From NCBI GenBank assembly GCA_011037195.1, contig JAAEAF010003576.1:62001-126000 (forward strand): DNA of 64,000 bases, read 5' to 3'. The position numbers and the translations under genes are program-made. The notes under the pieces are model-generated. The model did not search any database, had not been told where the DNA came from, and saw only the letters and a program-made list of their open reading frames with translations. The first letter of the stretch is position 1. The number at the start of each line of letters is the position of its first letter. The stretch comes from Triatoma infestans. Its lineage: Eukaryota; Arthropoda; Insecta; Hemiptera; Reduviidae. Positions 10,801-23,327 of the stretch are shown piece by piece.

Positions 10801-11500
10801 GTATTAGAGACAGGTCTACTATTATTGTTATTATTGTTACTATTGCTATTGTTGTAATTATTGTTTCTGTTGATGTTGTTGTTAATATTATTAGTATTCC
10901 CAAATGATCGGATCCAAATGGTTCGTCTATGACTGACCACTCCAATCTAGTAACCAGTGAAGGTGAGCAAATAGTAAGATCAATTGCGGAAGGCTGTCTG
11001 TCTGGTGTGTGTAAAAGAGTAGGTGAACCGTCATTAATAAATACATAGGTTTTCAGAATTAATTGCATCCAATAGTTCATTACCTTCATAGTCGTTGAAT
11101 ACACAACCATAACTGGAATGATGGGCATTCATATCACTTCATATCATAATGGGGTGCTGTACAGATTTGAAGAGCGATATCCAGGCATCAGATTTAATTT
11201 TATGTTTTGGGGAACAATATAATGATAAAATACTAAATTCTAGTTGAATTGATTTAATAGTTACCGCGCAAGATTGAATTTTATTATTATTAAATGTTTG
11301 TTGAGTGTTTATAATTTTGTAGTTGTGGTAGTTTTTTTAGAATTATACATGTGCCACCAAACCCATCATTCCTATCGGCCCTAATGATATCGTAACCAGA
11401 TATACTAAAATTTTTATTCTTTTTTAGCCAAGTTTCGGGTACAGTGGCGACGTCTATTTTGTTTATCTTTAAATAAGATTCCAAATGATTTTTATTAATT
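7843..11500 (-). pseudogene. LINE ORF2: AP endonuclease - reverse transcriptase - RNase H
   Basis: Going 5' to 3' on the minus strand: endonuclease (11484-10787) with VPETWL, GYDIIRADRNDGFGGTCIIL, INDGSPTLL, AIDLTICSPSL and DEPFGSDHLGIL (catalytic Ser-Asp-His); a linker with WWDKECDRLKE (~10600); reverse transcriptase (about 9960-9360) with NGFRKKRSTLD, NLDLSNAYNHV, GLPQGAVLSPLLFNVYI and the active-site FADD; a thumb region (9179-8976, LDYGCFLYGDAA); RNase H (8667-8280) with FTDGSK, AELFAI, LSDNKSV and KGHTGLKGNVVVDERAK, i.e. D-E-D-D all present; and a C-terminal RLRFNHN ... CSCSS ... HIVLKC motif. Frameshifts separate at least five blocks. This was the enzyme for target-primed reverse transcription. 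Confidence 0.85.
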
Positions 11501-12189
11501 TGAATAATTCAGTAAAATTTTAAGCATTTTTTTTTTTTTTTAACATCTCAACTTTTCTATTTTAAAAGACTAAATAAACTTATAATTAAACATAATAGAC
11601 ATACATAAACATACGGGGTGTGGAATCATTTATATGAAACCAAGAGTTATAATATGGAAGGAATGAATTATGTACCTTTACTGCTGTTAGATTGTAATAA
11701 AGAGGGGTTTTGTTGATTTGGTATAATATTTGATGCAGTGTTAGTATTCGGGATAGAGATAGCTCTATTACTTTTGGTATTAGTTAATTTACAGTTTGTT
11801 TCTATATGATTTGTATACCTACGTAATACATCTTCCAATGTAAGACCTAAATTTTTAAATATCTGATCATCATTGGAATGAATTTCAGTATTAATTTTAC
11901 TCAATAATTGTTAGAGATAATTTAAATATTTTTCGTAAGAGTTATTAGTATTACTTATTTTTGTTTGGGATAGAATTGTTTGTATTATCTTTATTAGATA
12001 TGTTTACTACAGAATTATTACTATTTTGTAGCATTGGTTGTTTTGGTGTAAAGGTCGTTGTGTCTTTATTAGAAATAAGTGAATTGGAATTATGACTGTT
12101 TGTTTTACTACTTCCGCTGCTTGTTGAAATATGTTTTTGGATTTACTGAAGTAATTTTTTGTTAATTTTGGTCTTTCGTTTTAGTTTTC

Positions 12190-13357
12190 ACTTTATTTAT
12201 TTTAGGTTTATTAAATGAAACAGGGATGGTTTCTTGTAATTAAGGAAAATTTTTTCCAGATTCGATAAAATTTCAAATCGATTCTTAGAGATTTCCGAAT
12301 AACTTCGTTTATTAATATTGCTTTTTGTGCTCTCAATCTGAGTTACCCTAACGGGGCAATTTTTAAAAGAGGAGCGGTGTTCTCCATTACAATGAACACG
12401 TATGGGAATAGTGGCCTCTAGAAGTGGACATTCAGATATTAAATGATTTTCAGCATAATAGTCACATCGTGGTTTGCCTCGACATTGTTCTTCTGAGTGT
12501 CTGAATCTAAGGCAGTTACGACATTGACGCAGAGGGGGTACATAGTTATCAACACGACATCTTGCCCCATAAATCGAAACATATTCAGGCAAAGTTTGGC
12601 CGTCAAATGTCACTACACAAATTGGCATTTTTTCAGTTATAATTCTATCACCGTGATATACTCTTTTGGTCAACCGCCTTACGCTAATTGGTTTCACCGT
12701 CGAGATTATTTCCCCTAAAATTTCGCCTTATTCAAGTTCAGTATCAACATCCCTAATGACTCCAGTAGAATTTACTTTGAAATTAGGAATATACGCATAA
12801 ATGCCTTTATGTTTTAGTATGTCTAATGATAGTATATCATTAGCATCTTGTGCGTTCTTCGTAGTAACTTTAATGCGATTTTTCCCTGTGACTAAAATAT
12901 CTATAATTTCATCTCTAAATTTATTTGTTGATTGAATTAACCATTTTCCAAAAGACATTCTGTGTAACTTGCCCAGATTGCCATTTTTTTCCTTCTATGT
13001 TTACAGTATACGGCCCTTATCAGTTGACCTATACCTATTTTTCATGGTGGAGTTAAGATAATCATTTTTTAATGTGATCTAGTTAGTATTAAAGCTCGTT
13101 ATATTTTCTTTAATGTGAACTTTTCCTTTAGAACTGTTCACATCTTCTGGTGATCTCTTAATAGACCGTTTTAATTCAGCACCATTATTATTAGAATTAT
13201 TGTTAGTAACTATTTCCATAGGTTATTGGTTAGTAACCTCAGTTACCACCTGTACACCAGGGTTAGTATTGTTAGTTACATTTATATTTTGATCTGATTT
13301 ATCTGGGACTGCTTGTTTTGAATCAGGTGGCCCTGGGCCACTACTTGTTTCAGACAT
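12190..13357 (-). pseudogene. LINE ORF1 (gag-like, CCHC zinc knuckles)
   Basis: The likely original start is ATG at 13357-13355 (MSETSSGPGPPDSKQ). That frame hits a stop after VTEVTNQ and continues with PMEIVTNNNSNNNGAELKR. At 12958-12728 it gives MSFGKWLIQSTNKFRDE and KNAQDANDILSLDILK, an RNA-binding-type fold common in these ORF1s. At 12697-12197 it carries cysteine knuckles CRNCLRFRHSEEQC and CDYYAENHLISEC, and a degenerate VHCNGEHRSSFKNC. A first Cys in two of the knuckles appears lost. ORF1 would package the LINE RNA. At least three frameshifts or stops are present. Confidence 0.75.
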
Positions 13358-13699
13358 ATTTGTACTATTTATATAAAATAGCCCACTTGCCTCACCAAAT
13401 AATAGTTAAACAAACTGATAAACAATTTAAGATAAAATAAAATAAAATTTAACACTTTCTTATTGAACACAAAGGAATTGAAATAAACTGAAAATAAACT
13501 TTAATTTAAAACCAATTTATAAGTTTTAGTTAAGTAAATGCAGTAGTGCGCACTATGTTTGTTAGAGATGTTAACCATACCGAGGTCGAACTACTACGTT
13601 ATGTGTCGTATAAATGTTCAAACGGAACTTCTTCTTTGCTCAATTTTGCGTGTGTGCGTGCTGACATCATCTTAAATAAATATTCGCTGGTGTTCACCT

Positions 13700-16600
13700 T
13701 GGATAATGAATTGCATATCACATAATAGTTGGCAGAAAGACGTTAGCCCAAAATTAGTGGCTAGGATATTTTTTTCGATTTTATTTAATTTTCTTAAAAA
13801 TGATGGTCGTGGTTGAATAATCTGCTACCATCACTTGTTGTTACACGTAATTTAAGTAATATAGATACTGGGGAACTGAATGTGAAGATGGGCAATAATT
13901 CTGAACAGTCACACACATACCTTGAACTTATAATACAGAGTATTTTCCAAAGAATATAAAGGAAAAAAACTTTTCAATTTTTACACTTTTGCAACTTTTA
14001 CCAATGACAACAATATTGCCTAAAAATACCATAGTGAAATGGCGCTGGTGTTAAAAGCAGCTGGGCAATAGGTTCCACCAAATACACTCAAGTGTAGAAA
14101 AACCCATTTCTATATAAGAGCGCCAGCATACTCCACTTTATAAGGTTTGGTTTGATGGTGGGAAAGGGTAGATAGACGAAAGAAAAGCAGTGGAGTACTT
14201 ACATTCCCTCCTTACTTACAAGAACGTAGATCCTAGATAAGAAACTATACTAACCACTTCACAAGAAGGAATACCAATTCGAATTCCTCGAAGTTTCTTA
14301 ATACACACATGACTGAGCGAGCGTATATAATAACGCGCCAATTTATTATTTCTTTATTTTGTACTCACTCAGCTGGGATACTGTTTTGAAATTATTTATA
14401 TTAGAATATTATTAAAATATCTAGGAAGACTGTGCCCAGGTCTCATCTCATTCCTCATTCTATAGGTTCCATACACTCATTTGTATCGCAATATTCATAA
14501 GCAAGCTCGGTGCGAATTTGGTAAAGTATTACTTTTTTTTTTCTTTTTGTAGATATCATTTGAATTTATCAGTTATAAATTGTTTTTTAATCTGACAACT
14601 CTTAATCCTAACAACCAGACATTGATAGATATTTTGGTTGAAAATTGCCTTTTCAGGGAATTAAAAAAAATACGCACTCCTATTTCTCAAGCAGCTTCAG
14701 TTGAACTACTGTGAGCAACAGCATTTCATTCTGAAGTGAACAAAATTTCTTCAAAACTGAACAGAGTAGGTTAGTTGTTTCACCCTGTTTTTCAAGAACT
14801 CCAAAAAGATTGTAATGGTTGTAAGGAAGTGATGCTGTTGCTGAAATAAGACAACATCTTCACTCACAAATGAATTACTAAAATCTTAATTTAGTCAAGT
14901 GATAGAGTAAAGAGAATAATTTGGAATAGCTGTTCGAAGAGTTTGGAGAGTGATATTAGCGTAGTATGACGGCGTTGGCATTTTGCTAGTTAGACTTCTA
15001 GGTTTTTCAAACGGTATAGTTTTAGTTAGCTAGCTAGAGGACTTTATGTTTTGAAAAGTGCTTCTTGATAAAGCGTTGAGTGGAAAACTCCTTATAATTA
15101 GTTGATTACTTCTTGGAAATTTGTTGCTTGTTTAAATAATTGTTGAGACTGTACAAATACTGAACAAACTATTATTTTACTATTTTTTACTTTATGAACG
15201 AATTTTTTATATTTTGAGATTGTTAATCAAAAACGTTCAAGAAATTTATTTCTATAACTCATTTAGGGGAATATTAATTATCTAAATGTTTTCGGATTAT
15301 TTTGTCTAAGTTTGTATAATTACTTATAATTTTGATCTTTTTTTTAAATCCTATTAAATTGGGGGAGTGACCAATGGGCGATGATTTCATTCATGCCATT
15401 TATACAGTCGGCTTATTTACTTATTACAGGAGCTTTACACCACTGCAGTTGTAAATTTCAATAAAATAATAAATAATAATAAATACACCTGTTAATAAAC
15501 AAAATATGAACACGTGTCGACATTAATACATTTTCTGTTTAAATAGGAGTAAGTATAGCTCATAATTAAATGCAATAATTCATACATCAACATATCTAAT
15601 TCAACAAACCATTGTTCTATAAAGATTTCAATGTCGTTAAAGATACATCAATATAATTTAGTAAACCCACCGAATGCAGAACAAAACACTCTAAATTCAA
15701 CTACATCTCAACTAGTTTGCTGTGTAGTAACACTGGGAATAGTGCTCCAGAGAGGTTCGTAATCCCTAATCATATCAACAAGCCTTTGGAGAATTTCTAC
15801 GGTAGATATTTAGAGATCTCCTTAACTGCGGGTTTCTATGTGTTACATCAATCAACAGTTGTATGATGGCTTGGGGGATTGCAAATCTAGTTTGGAGTGC
15901 TACAGAATGTTCGGAAAAAATCGCAAAATATCACATGATTTTTGTCTTAGTTGGTAAATTAAATTAAGAAATATTCGCAATAGCACTTCTTTTTGTAATT
16001 ATTTTTTATTCGGTGTCTAATTAGAAAATATTAGTGAAAAAAGTGTGATTGAATTACTTTTTTCTGGACTAACAAAGGATTTTTTTTTACAGAACTTCTG
16101 TACTGAGTGTTTCTTTGTTTATCACCAATAAATTTTTTTCATTTAAGTTTATAATTTTTGAATTGTAAATAAAACTATATGTTGAATAATTAGAAAGCAT
16201 CTGACTGTTATTTTGAAAGTTGTCTGTTATTTTCTTGAAAATAACATATCACAATATTCAGCGAAACCATGAAACTGTTACAAATAGTTATTCTGTTACA
16301 ATGACGCGTCTGAAAAAATAAAAGGCTTTTCAACATTTTAAAGAATAAAAAGCCAGCGCTGGCTGTCTGATGAAAACCTATGTTAAAAATAAAAAGATTT
16401 CAAAGGATCTTCATGTCAGAGGATAGATATCTAGGTTCCCCAAAGCCTCTATAGCGCTCATCAGGAAGTGTCTGATTTTAATCAGAAAAAGATTGAATAA
16501 TTTGAATCTGAAAAAAAATAGAATTTACTTTCAATTCAATAACTCTGCACAGTTTTGAAATTTCACATAATCCGTATTTCCTAATATGTTTTAACAGTGA

Positions 16601-17449
16601 AAAACGTTTAACACGAAATCATACTGCGGTCCTGACAAAATACTATGTAATTTCATACATTTTTTTTGTTTTTCTTTTAACACGAAACAAATGAAAAGAT
16701 TTTACTTCCCGGATGAACAAAATATACCGGTTTTTTGCAGTCACACCATCGCGCAGATTTGTTTGGCTTATTTTTTTTTTTCGTTAGACGCAACAAAATA
16801 AACAATGGCTGCCACTGTTGCTAGGTTTCCGCTTGTCTTTGTGTAGGTAAGATAGTGTCAAAATATTTCAGTTAGTTTTTGAATTCGATGAATTTTGTGT
16901 TAAAATCAGCGTGTGTTTTTGTAATTTTAATATATAAACTTTTTTTTTTTTACGTCTGCAATGGCGTGAGAAATCAGGACGAAAAAACCGCTATTTTATC
17001 GTTTAACAGGAAATTCTTTTTTACACGAAAAAAATATTTCGGTCCCCCTCAGTTTCCGGTTAAACGTATTTTCACTGTATTTCTTTTTAGAATAATTGAA
17101 ATATATAATTACGTTTACTACCAGTCCCCGGACATTTTTCAAACCGTAACTGTTATAATAATTTATTTCGATTCGATTAATTTTTCGATTCACAGTCTTA
17201 GCCATAGATATAATAGATGCAATTAAAACAGAGGTTTTGGCAAAGATCAACTGCAAATTAAATCATGAAATGTATGTTGGTAAATAAGTGAATTTGATAT
17301 AAGACAATTAGTTAAATAAGAGAATTTGTTAGATTGCATGTAGCTGAAGTGATTTTTTATAAATTGAACTGGTTTTCCAATGCAGGAAATATTGTAAACA
17401 AACTATGAAATGAAATTAGTGTTATCAAAATTGAGGGATTTTCACAAAA
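13700..17449. other. 3.7 kb without recognised gene or repeat
   Basis: AT-rich. Two TATA-like stretches are visible: 'tatataagagcgcc' (~14114) and 'gtatataataacgcgcc' (~14323). They lie about 210 bp apart and their partly similar downstream bases may be chance. ORFs at 16879-17226 and 16996-17256 overlap on opposite strands and have the composition of noncoding DNA. Confidence 0.4.
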
Positions 17450-19130
17450 CATAAAAATCTGGTGCAAAACAATTCACACGACTTTCTTTAATTACTTGCA
17501 ATACTATAATAAAATGACAATTTTTCATTAAACTCAAATTTTACGAATTTGTCCTTACATTAATGTACAGGTGATTGGGGATGGATAAGTAGCAACCTAC
17601 TAATCTTGGCAGTTAGATTAGATTAGTTTGGGAAGGGCGACGCCTCATTCCACTGCAACCCACATTAAGAGGTCTATTGTGGATCCCCTGGGTTTATAGC
17701 ACATCCTTTAACTCTCTTAATCAGGCCTAGCAAAGCTGAAATTGGCTCCGTCACGATGCTCGTGGCTTCGAGATTACTAGTCCCTAGTTGAAGAAACCTT
17801 GTCCTTGCCAGTCCACCACACTCACAAAGGATGTGCACCGTGGTTTCCTCTTCGGTCCTGCAGAAACGGCATTATGTAAGTAATAAAATATAAATGCAAG
17901 TAATATAAATTATGTTTGGTCTGCAAGTAATAAATAGTGCATGTGCCTATTCAGCCTACACTGCCCTGTTAGTAGACCCACTATTAGCCTTATATCCCTT
18001 CGGCTATGGCTCAGTAGGTCCTTGGTAAATTTAGACAAATGTCTGTTAATGAAGAGGTTCGCCTGCCTCAGACCTGGCGTACTTGCCCACCACCGCAGAC
18101 GTTCGGTCTTCTATCTATTCCTTGACAGAAACGTGAATGAGGCTTCTGGGCAACCCGCAGAAGGGCTCGGGGCCTACAAAGGTATCCTTCGAGCCCTCCT
18201 GCGCCAGGGCGTCCACCCTTTCGTTACCAAGGAACCCCGCATGGCCCGGCACCTAGGCGAGTGTCAGCTTATTCCGAACACCCACCTCGGTTAGGGCAGG
18301 CAGGAAGTCCCACAACAGTCTTGAGACTATTTGGTATGAGGAAAGTGCCTTTAGGGCTGCCTGACTATCGGAGTATATGGCCACTCTTCTACCCACTAAT
18401 CCTTGACTTATAATCTCCTTAGCGCAGAGTTGTAACGCCACAACATCGGCCTGAAAGACCGTAGCGTACTTCCGTACGCTACCCTTATTACGTAGGTACC
18501 CCTATGTACGCTACCTTTATTTTAACTTCAGGCTTGCCCCCATAGACACCCGCTCCGACCCCAGTCGGAGTTTTAGAGCCGTCTGTATACCAGACCGAGT
18601 TACCGAGCAGAGAGGCATTCCAGTCCCATTCATCCCTGATTGGTATAACAATGTGGAAGTTCCTTTCAAAATAAAGCTTGGGAACCATCCTATCGGTAGG
18701 CATGCCAAATACCTGGTCAGCCTTAACTTCTTCTATCAACCTCTGGTTAACAGAATCATGCCTAGAGGTGATAGGTGGCGGCCCCTGCGCCGCAACGTAT
18801 TTTATAATGTTGCACTTGACGTTAACCGAATTTCTTGAAATTTGGGATTCTATCAATGCTTCCTAAATGAACTAAATATTACGTTGGTTGTAAAAACATA
18901 TTATACCGAAGTGTTACTATCGAGGAAAGTATAACGCTACTATCCTCCTAGATCCTCTAAAAATACAACTTTTCAGGGAAAATGTTACAAATAAAAGTAA
19001 TAATTATTTATATGTGATGGATAGTACATGAAGTTTGAAGAAAATTGTTGGAGCCATTTTTGAGAAAATTTGGACAAACTGGAAAAACTGTTCAGTAAAG
19101 TCCCAATTACGGTTGATCAAAAACCCTCAA
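17450..19130 (+). repeat. Family R repeat, split by a LOA-like LINE
   Basis: 17450-17560 holds a family R 5' end ('aaaaatctggtg..aaa', then 'cacgactttctt'). 18820-19130 holds the middle: 'ttcttgaaatttgggattc', 'gttacaaataaaagtaata', 'ttggagccatttttgagaa', 'ctgttcagtaaagt'. The LINE lies between them on the other strand. That the two pieces belong to one copy is inferred from their order and orientation. Confidence 0.55.
17600..18820 (-). pseudogene. LOA/I-group LINE, 5'-truncated and frameshifted
   Basis: Minus-strand blocks: KADQVFGMPTDRMVPKLYF and WYTDGSKTPTGVGAGVYGG (RNase H first Asp; 18856-18488); LQLCAKEIISQG, IYSDSQAALKALSS and LTLAWVPGH (18441-18253); then RFCRTEEETTVHILCECGG and AINPGDPQ before the stop (about 17880-17680). 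The 3' flank has a short (AATCT)n-like tail near 17618. Related to but distinct from the LOA-like copies at 4342 and 19576. Reverse transcriptase and endonuclease are missing. Confidence 0.75.
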
Positions 19131-19461
19131 AAAAAAAACAAATATATATATATGGTGTTATTTGGATAATGCAACTTGCCCTTAAATTCATCTAGAAAAC
19201 TCTGAAAAGTGTTCAACTTATTCATCAACATTTCACGGGATAAAATACTTATTGTCAAATAGAGAAATATCTCAAGTGCTCGTTTTGTAATATTGTTTTG
19301 TACAGAAGATATAGTAGAAGGAGGAGAAGTATTAGGAGGTTTGTGTGATGGAAATATTCTTATTACTATCACACATCTCAGCCATTCATATATCGTTTTT
19401 ACTATATAACATATCGCCAGTGACAGTTCTGCATATCTGACACGCTCTAAGTAATGCCATT

Positions 19462-19575
19462 AAGGGAAGGCATTAGCTCAGTGGTAACGCGATGGACTAG
19501 CAACGCGTAGGTCCCGGATTATAGCCCATAGATTTTTTCTTCCTAGGAACCTCTTACAGCTTACTGCCGTGGAGA
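19462..19575 (+). mobile_element. SINE-1 head, truncated
   Basis: Begins 'aagggaaggcattagctc' and contains box A and a decayed box B ('cccggattatagccc'), then 'ttcttcctaggaacctctta'. It stops at 'cagcttactgccg', where LINE sequence begins directly. Confidence 0.75.
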
Positions 19576-20175
19576 TCACTTGGCAGAATTTCTTGCTGTA
19601 TGGACCATAGTTTTCAGACTGAGGCTATTCTTGCTGTATCTTGTATGCTATTCTTTGTTGTATCTTGGATGAGAGGGTACATAACATTAACTTAAATGGT
19701 GTTTATGTCTGCTCGGACAGCTAAGCTGCGTTGAAGGCGCTGACTTCATGTGTCTTCTCTTCCAGGTTGGTACTAGAATGTTCTAAAAGACTGGGCAGGA
19801 CTACTTCTTTGAAAGATGTGCTTCTAGTCTGGGTACCAGGTCATATGGAAATTTTTGAGAATGAGGAGGTGGATAGGTTTGCCAAATTAGGCGCTTCTCT
19901 TTTTCATTGGTTCCCGAGACTGCTGTTTACGTGTCAGGCTTCCAGTTGTGGATAGCTTCATAGCATTCATCCTTATGAATGAGCACAGTCGGTTGCCGTA
20001 GGATGTGTTGGGAAATAGCGTCAGCGGTGAATCTTGGATAGATTAGACTCGGGTCTGGATATATGTTCTAGACCCAGCTTGTTATTGTTTTTCTTGGGGT
20101 AGCTATTGTGACTTTGGATAGCGTAGGGTTTGGTTCCTCCCCACAGACATATAATAATAATAATAATAATAATAT
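19576..20175 (+). pseudogene. LOA/I-group LINE 3' fragment, same family as 4342-5212
   Basis: Encodes VCSDS, ALTSCVFSSRLVLECSKRLG, LLVWVPGHMEIFENEEVDRF (RNase H final Asp region) and AKLGASLFHWF. It skips most of the C-terminal domain, then matches the other copy's 3' UTR ('ggatagcgtagggttt') and ends in an (AAT)n run at 20147-20174. Compared with 4342-5212 it has an internal deletion of roughly 300 bp. Confidence 0.75.
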
Positions 20176-21882
20176 AAGCAGTACGCCTCAATATTTCAAT
20201 CATCAAATCATTTGCAGCTGTTATACTTACCTTTGCAAAACTTCTGAAACTTTTAGAGGAAGTCTGCAAATCTGCTGTCTGGTAAAAAATTAAAATTACA
20301 TTTTTTAAAAGATTATGTCAAAAAAACAATCCAATGAATAGCATTATTATCGATTGCTTCACAGGATAGAATGTTTCAGTCAAATTGAACTTTTCTGCGT
20401 CCAAATTAAATATTTTGTGCGCTATTACCGCCAATATATAAATGCCAAAAACTTTTCTCTTTATGAAAATATATATACAATGATTAAAGCGGTGCACTGT
20501 AACAAGATAAGGTGTCTAACAGAAATAAAAAGCAATAATATATCATTAATGTAGAGATTTCCTGGGGTTTTCACCACAAGCCCAACAAACCTGAATATAT
20601 GCTCTTAATTATCTGGTTATAGAAGCTTTGTTTTAAGATTTCTAAGTAAATATTTTAATAAAAGGAGAAATTACAAGAGGTAAGATTGTTTTAATACAAC
20701 AGTTTTACTCTCGGATTTCCACATGACCTGTCTTATATAAATAAATTTGAATACATTAATGAAAAGGCTTGATAAAATAGCGTAACAATGAAATAATGTT
20801 AATACCAACATTTCAGAACATATAAAATAACAAATTCCCATTCCATCCAGAAAGATAATATTTAAAGATGCTGTGAAATAATTAGATCAAATTCTTTAAA
20901 AAATAAAATAAATTAGCATTGCAGATAATGGAATTGCAAAGTTGAGTTATACGGTCTTTGGATGATATTTTTTTATTTATCTTGATAAAGTTATCTATTT
21001 ACTCTGCATGCACCATTTAATTGTTTAAAGAATTAACTTTTTAGTATTTAAAGCAAATTAGATTTTTTCCTTTTACTTCTGAAGCGATTAAAATAAATGT
21101 GTGGACTTCTAATGAAGCTCCATTACCGTAATAGGATGACTTCTAGTTTTTTCCTTAAAAACCCCGTTGTTCTGTGACTATAATGAGATATAAAAAAACC
21201 ATTATTTTGCATGGGAATTACTAAAATATCATCTCATTGGCTTTAATCTAATGGAAACGCCCAGATTTGAAATTTAATGAATTCACCTAGTTTCTATAAA
21301 GTCTAGCCGTTCATTGGCTTTTTTTTTTTTTTTTTTTTTCAAGATTTGTGAAATTTATTTATATAGTTTAAGATATTTTTGTGGATATTAAAATAATACA
21401 TACTATTTTTGGTTTTTCTTTTCTTCATTTTTTAACAATAAGTTTCGGATTCTTCACAGCTAACATTTCAAATATTCCTCGATTCTAACATGCAAAGCCT
21501 AAAGAATGGAATTTGGAAAAAGAGCGAAACTAAATCTAGGACTTGGTATAAATGATAAAAAAAAAAATCACTTGCCATAACATCTCCTTATTCAGAAGGT
21601 GCAATATTGTAATACTCCCTTCTTCTGAATAATACTTGAAAAATTCTATAACTTCTTGTGCCTTTTCACAAATCTTTTAGTGTATTTGGTTGAATTCCAA
21701 TTTATTGTGGTGTATTCAATTTTTTTAACTCAACTGCCTTTTTTTTTTCATGTCAAGCAGCGGGCTTATGTCAAATACCGATCAGATTTCGTGATGGAGG
21801 CAAAAAGCATACAAGCTTTACTTTAATTCTTTTCATATTAATATATCATAACCACTTAAAAATTTTCTTTACTATTTTTTTT
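20176..21882. other. No gene recognised
   Basis: AT-rich, with a T23 run at ~21318-21342. There is an 11-bp hairpin near 21592-21632 (TTATTCAGAAG / CTTCTGAATAA). Nothing else supportable. Confidence 0.45.
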
Positions 21883-21936
21883 AATTGAGGGACTGAGCCC
21901 TATGCTATCCAAAGCCCTTCTGGCCCCATATACAAA
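21883..21936 (-). mobile_element. Extreme 3' tip of the LOA-like LINE
   Basis: 'ccctatgctatccaaagccc' and 'ggccccatata' match the reverse complement of the 3' UTR end of the LINE at 4342-5212. It is a roughly 54-bp severely 5'-truncated insertion. Confidence 0.5.
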
Positions 21937-23160
21937 TACATATACGACAAAAGTTCGAATCAGCTTCCATAGATTGTCCATCACTTTTTACAACTACTTA
22001 CCAGAGAATATAAAAAATAATACTTGGAAGTGTTTCAAAATTAATCTTAAAAAACTATTATTAGCTAGCTCATCCCTGTATGAGACACATGAATATTTTA
22101 AAATTTTTGTCTCTAATCTCCCACTACATTCTGATACTGTCACCCTCACCTTCGCCGACTATACGGCCATCCTATCCCCTCATAATGATCCCGTCATGTC
22201 AGCTAGACATCTTCAATCCCATCTCAACAGCCTTGAACCCTGGCTCCGAAAGTGGAGAATAAAGATGAATCAACTCAAATCTAATTACATAGTCTTCACA
22301 TTAAATCGAAAAACCCTTCCTCCTATATACTTCAACCACATTCCTTTACCTCCCGTCACAAAAGTTCGTTACCTTGGTCTCAATCTTGACAAACGACTAA
22401 CCTGAAATCCCCCATACTCGACTAAAAAGAACTGAACTGTATAACAGATACAAAATACTAAATAAAACTTCTAGACAAACGTTCGAAACTTACATTACGT
22501 AACAAACGACAACTATATTATTCTCTATTAGCCCCTATTTGGGCTTACGGAATCGAACTATATGGGACAGCCAGACATTCAAACCTTTATCGCATTCAGT
22601 CCCTACAGTCCAAAATCCTTCGCACCATAGTCAATGCTCCCTTCTACGTTTCCAATCACACCATACATAACGACCTAAAAATTCCCTTTGTTTTCTGCGA
22701 TAGCTAAGTCCCGTTATCTAAAGTTCCATTCCCAACTATCCTCTCATTCAAATCCACTTATCCAAGCGCTCTCAACCACAACTCTCCCCTCTAACCTATC
22801 ACGACGAAAGCGTTGATGGCCTCGCGATCATCTATTTTCGTAATGGGCTGTCTTGTAGGACAGCTGTGAAACTCCATTCTTAATGGTTTATTAGGGCTGC
22901 AATTGCTGGATGGCAGTCGCTCACATAGATCAGGTCGGGTGCCGCGGCCTTCAGCCAATGCACACATAATTCGCAAGTTATCTATTTTACTTGTTGCATA
23001 TAAATTGTGCGGTCGTAAAAATTAATAAAAATGTTTAAAAAGAAAGAAAGAAAGAAATAAATAAATAAAAAAGTTTTGTCTTGACAATTTTGTGAATTCA
23101 AATTATGTAACTTTTTTCTGGCAATAAAATAAAATATCAAATATCAAATATACCTACCTA
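21937..23160 (+). pseudogene. CR1/Daphne-like LINE C-terminus, split by a Jockey LINE
   Basis: 21937-22101 encodes VRISFHRLSITFYNYLPENI and FKINLKKLLLA, ending LYETHEYFKI. This is the familiar C-terminal 'YNxLPxxIK...FKxxLKxxL...EYF' block of CR1-like LINEs. After the Jockey insertion the 3' UTR resumes at ~23082 and ends in 'ataaaataaaatatcaaat' repeats. Everything upstream is missing. Confidence 0.55.
22113..23070 (+). pseudogene. Jockey-clade LINE, 5'-truncated
   Basis: Starts inside the reverse transcriptase at SNLPLHSDTVTLTFADYTAI; the active-site FADD is changed to FADY. It continues with LQSHLNSLEPWLRKWRIKMN, VRYLGLNLDKRLT and, after a frameshift, LAPIWAYGIELYGTARHS, IQSLQSKILRTIVNAP and LSRRLKRWPRD, all diagnostic of Jockey. 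The 3' tail is A-rich with (GAAA)n and (ATAA)n at 23038-23070. An imperfect 11-bp duplication, AATTTTTGTCT / AAGTTTTGTCT, at 22102-22112 and 23071-23081 supports insertion into the CR1-like copy. Confidence 0.8.
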
Positions 23161-23162
23161 AA

Positions 23163-23327
23163 AGTTGCAGTGCCTTCTCAGTGCACTGCCTTCTCACACG
23201 ACAGTGAGCTGTAAGAGGCTCTTAGGAAGAAAAAATCTAAGGAAGCAGCTGGACTCGAGCCCGGGAGCGCCGCATTACTAGACCAGCGCGCTACCACTAA
23301 GCTAATCCCTTCCCTTACATACTTTCA
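23163..23327 (-). mobile_element. SINE-1 copy, internally deleted
   Basis: The reverse complement starts 'gtaagggaagggattagc' with good boxes A and B ('cgggctcgagtcc') and runs to 'cagtgcactgagaaggc'. It lacks one of the two inner inverted segments and the A/T tail. Confidence 0.8.

Larger units (their letters stand above)
7500..13700 (-). mobile_element. Near full-length, inactivated I-clade LINE
   Basis: A complete non-LTR layout on the minus strand: 5' UTR (about 13700-13358), gag-like ORF1, then ORF2 with AP endonuclease, reverse transcriptase, RNase H and a Cys/His C-terminus, and an AT-rich 3' UTR. The outer ends are approximate because I could not find a clear target-site duplication. 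Domain order (CCHC gag, APE, RT, RNase H) is that of the I superclade. Stops and frameshifts throughout make it non-functional, but it is the only copy in the window that retains all domains. Confidence 0.8.

Noticed and set aside
10800..10900. Asn-rich coding repeat in the LINE
   Set aside because: An imperfect (TTA/TTG)n tract, likely microsatellite expansion in the dead ORF2 linker.
14100..14340. Two TATA-like promoters
   Set aside because: There is no associated transcript unit, initiator or ORF; AT-rich DNA yields such strings by chance.
17618..17632. Telomere-like TTAGG repeats
   Set aside because: Only two or three TTAGA units, best explained as the LINE's 3' tail.
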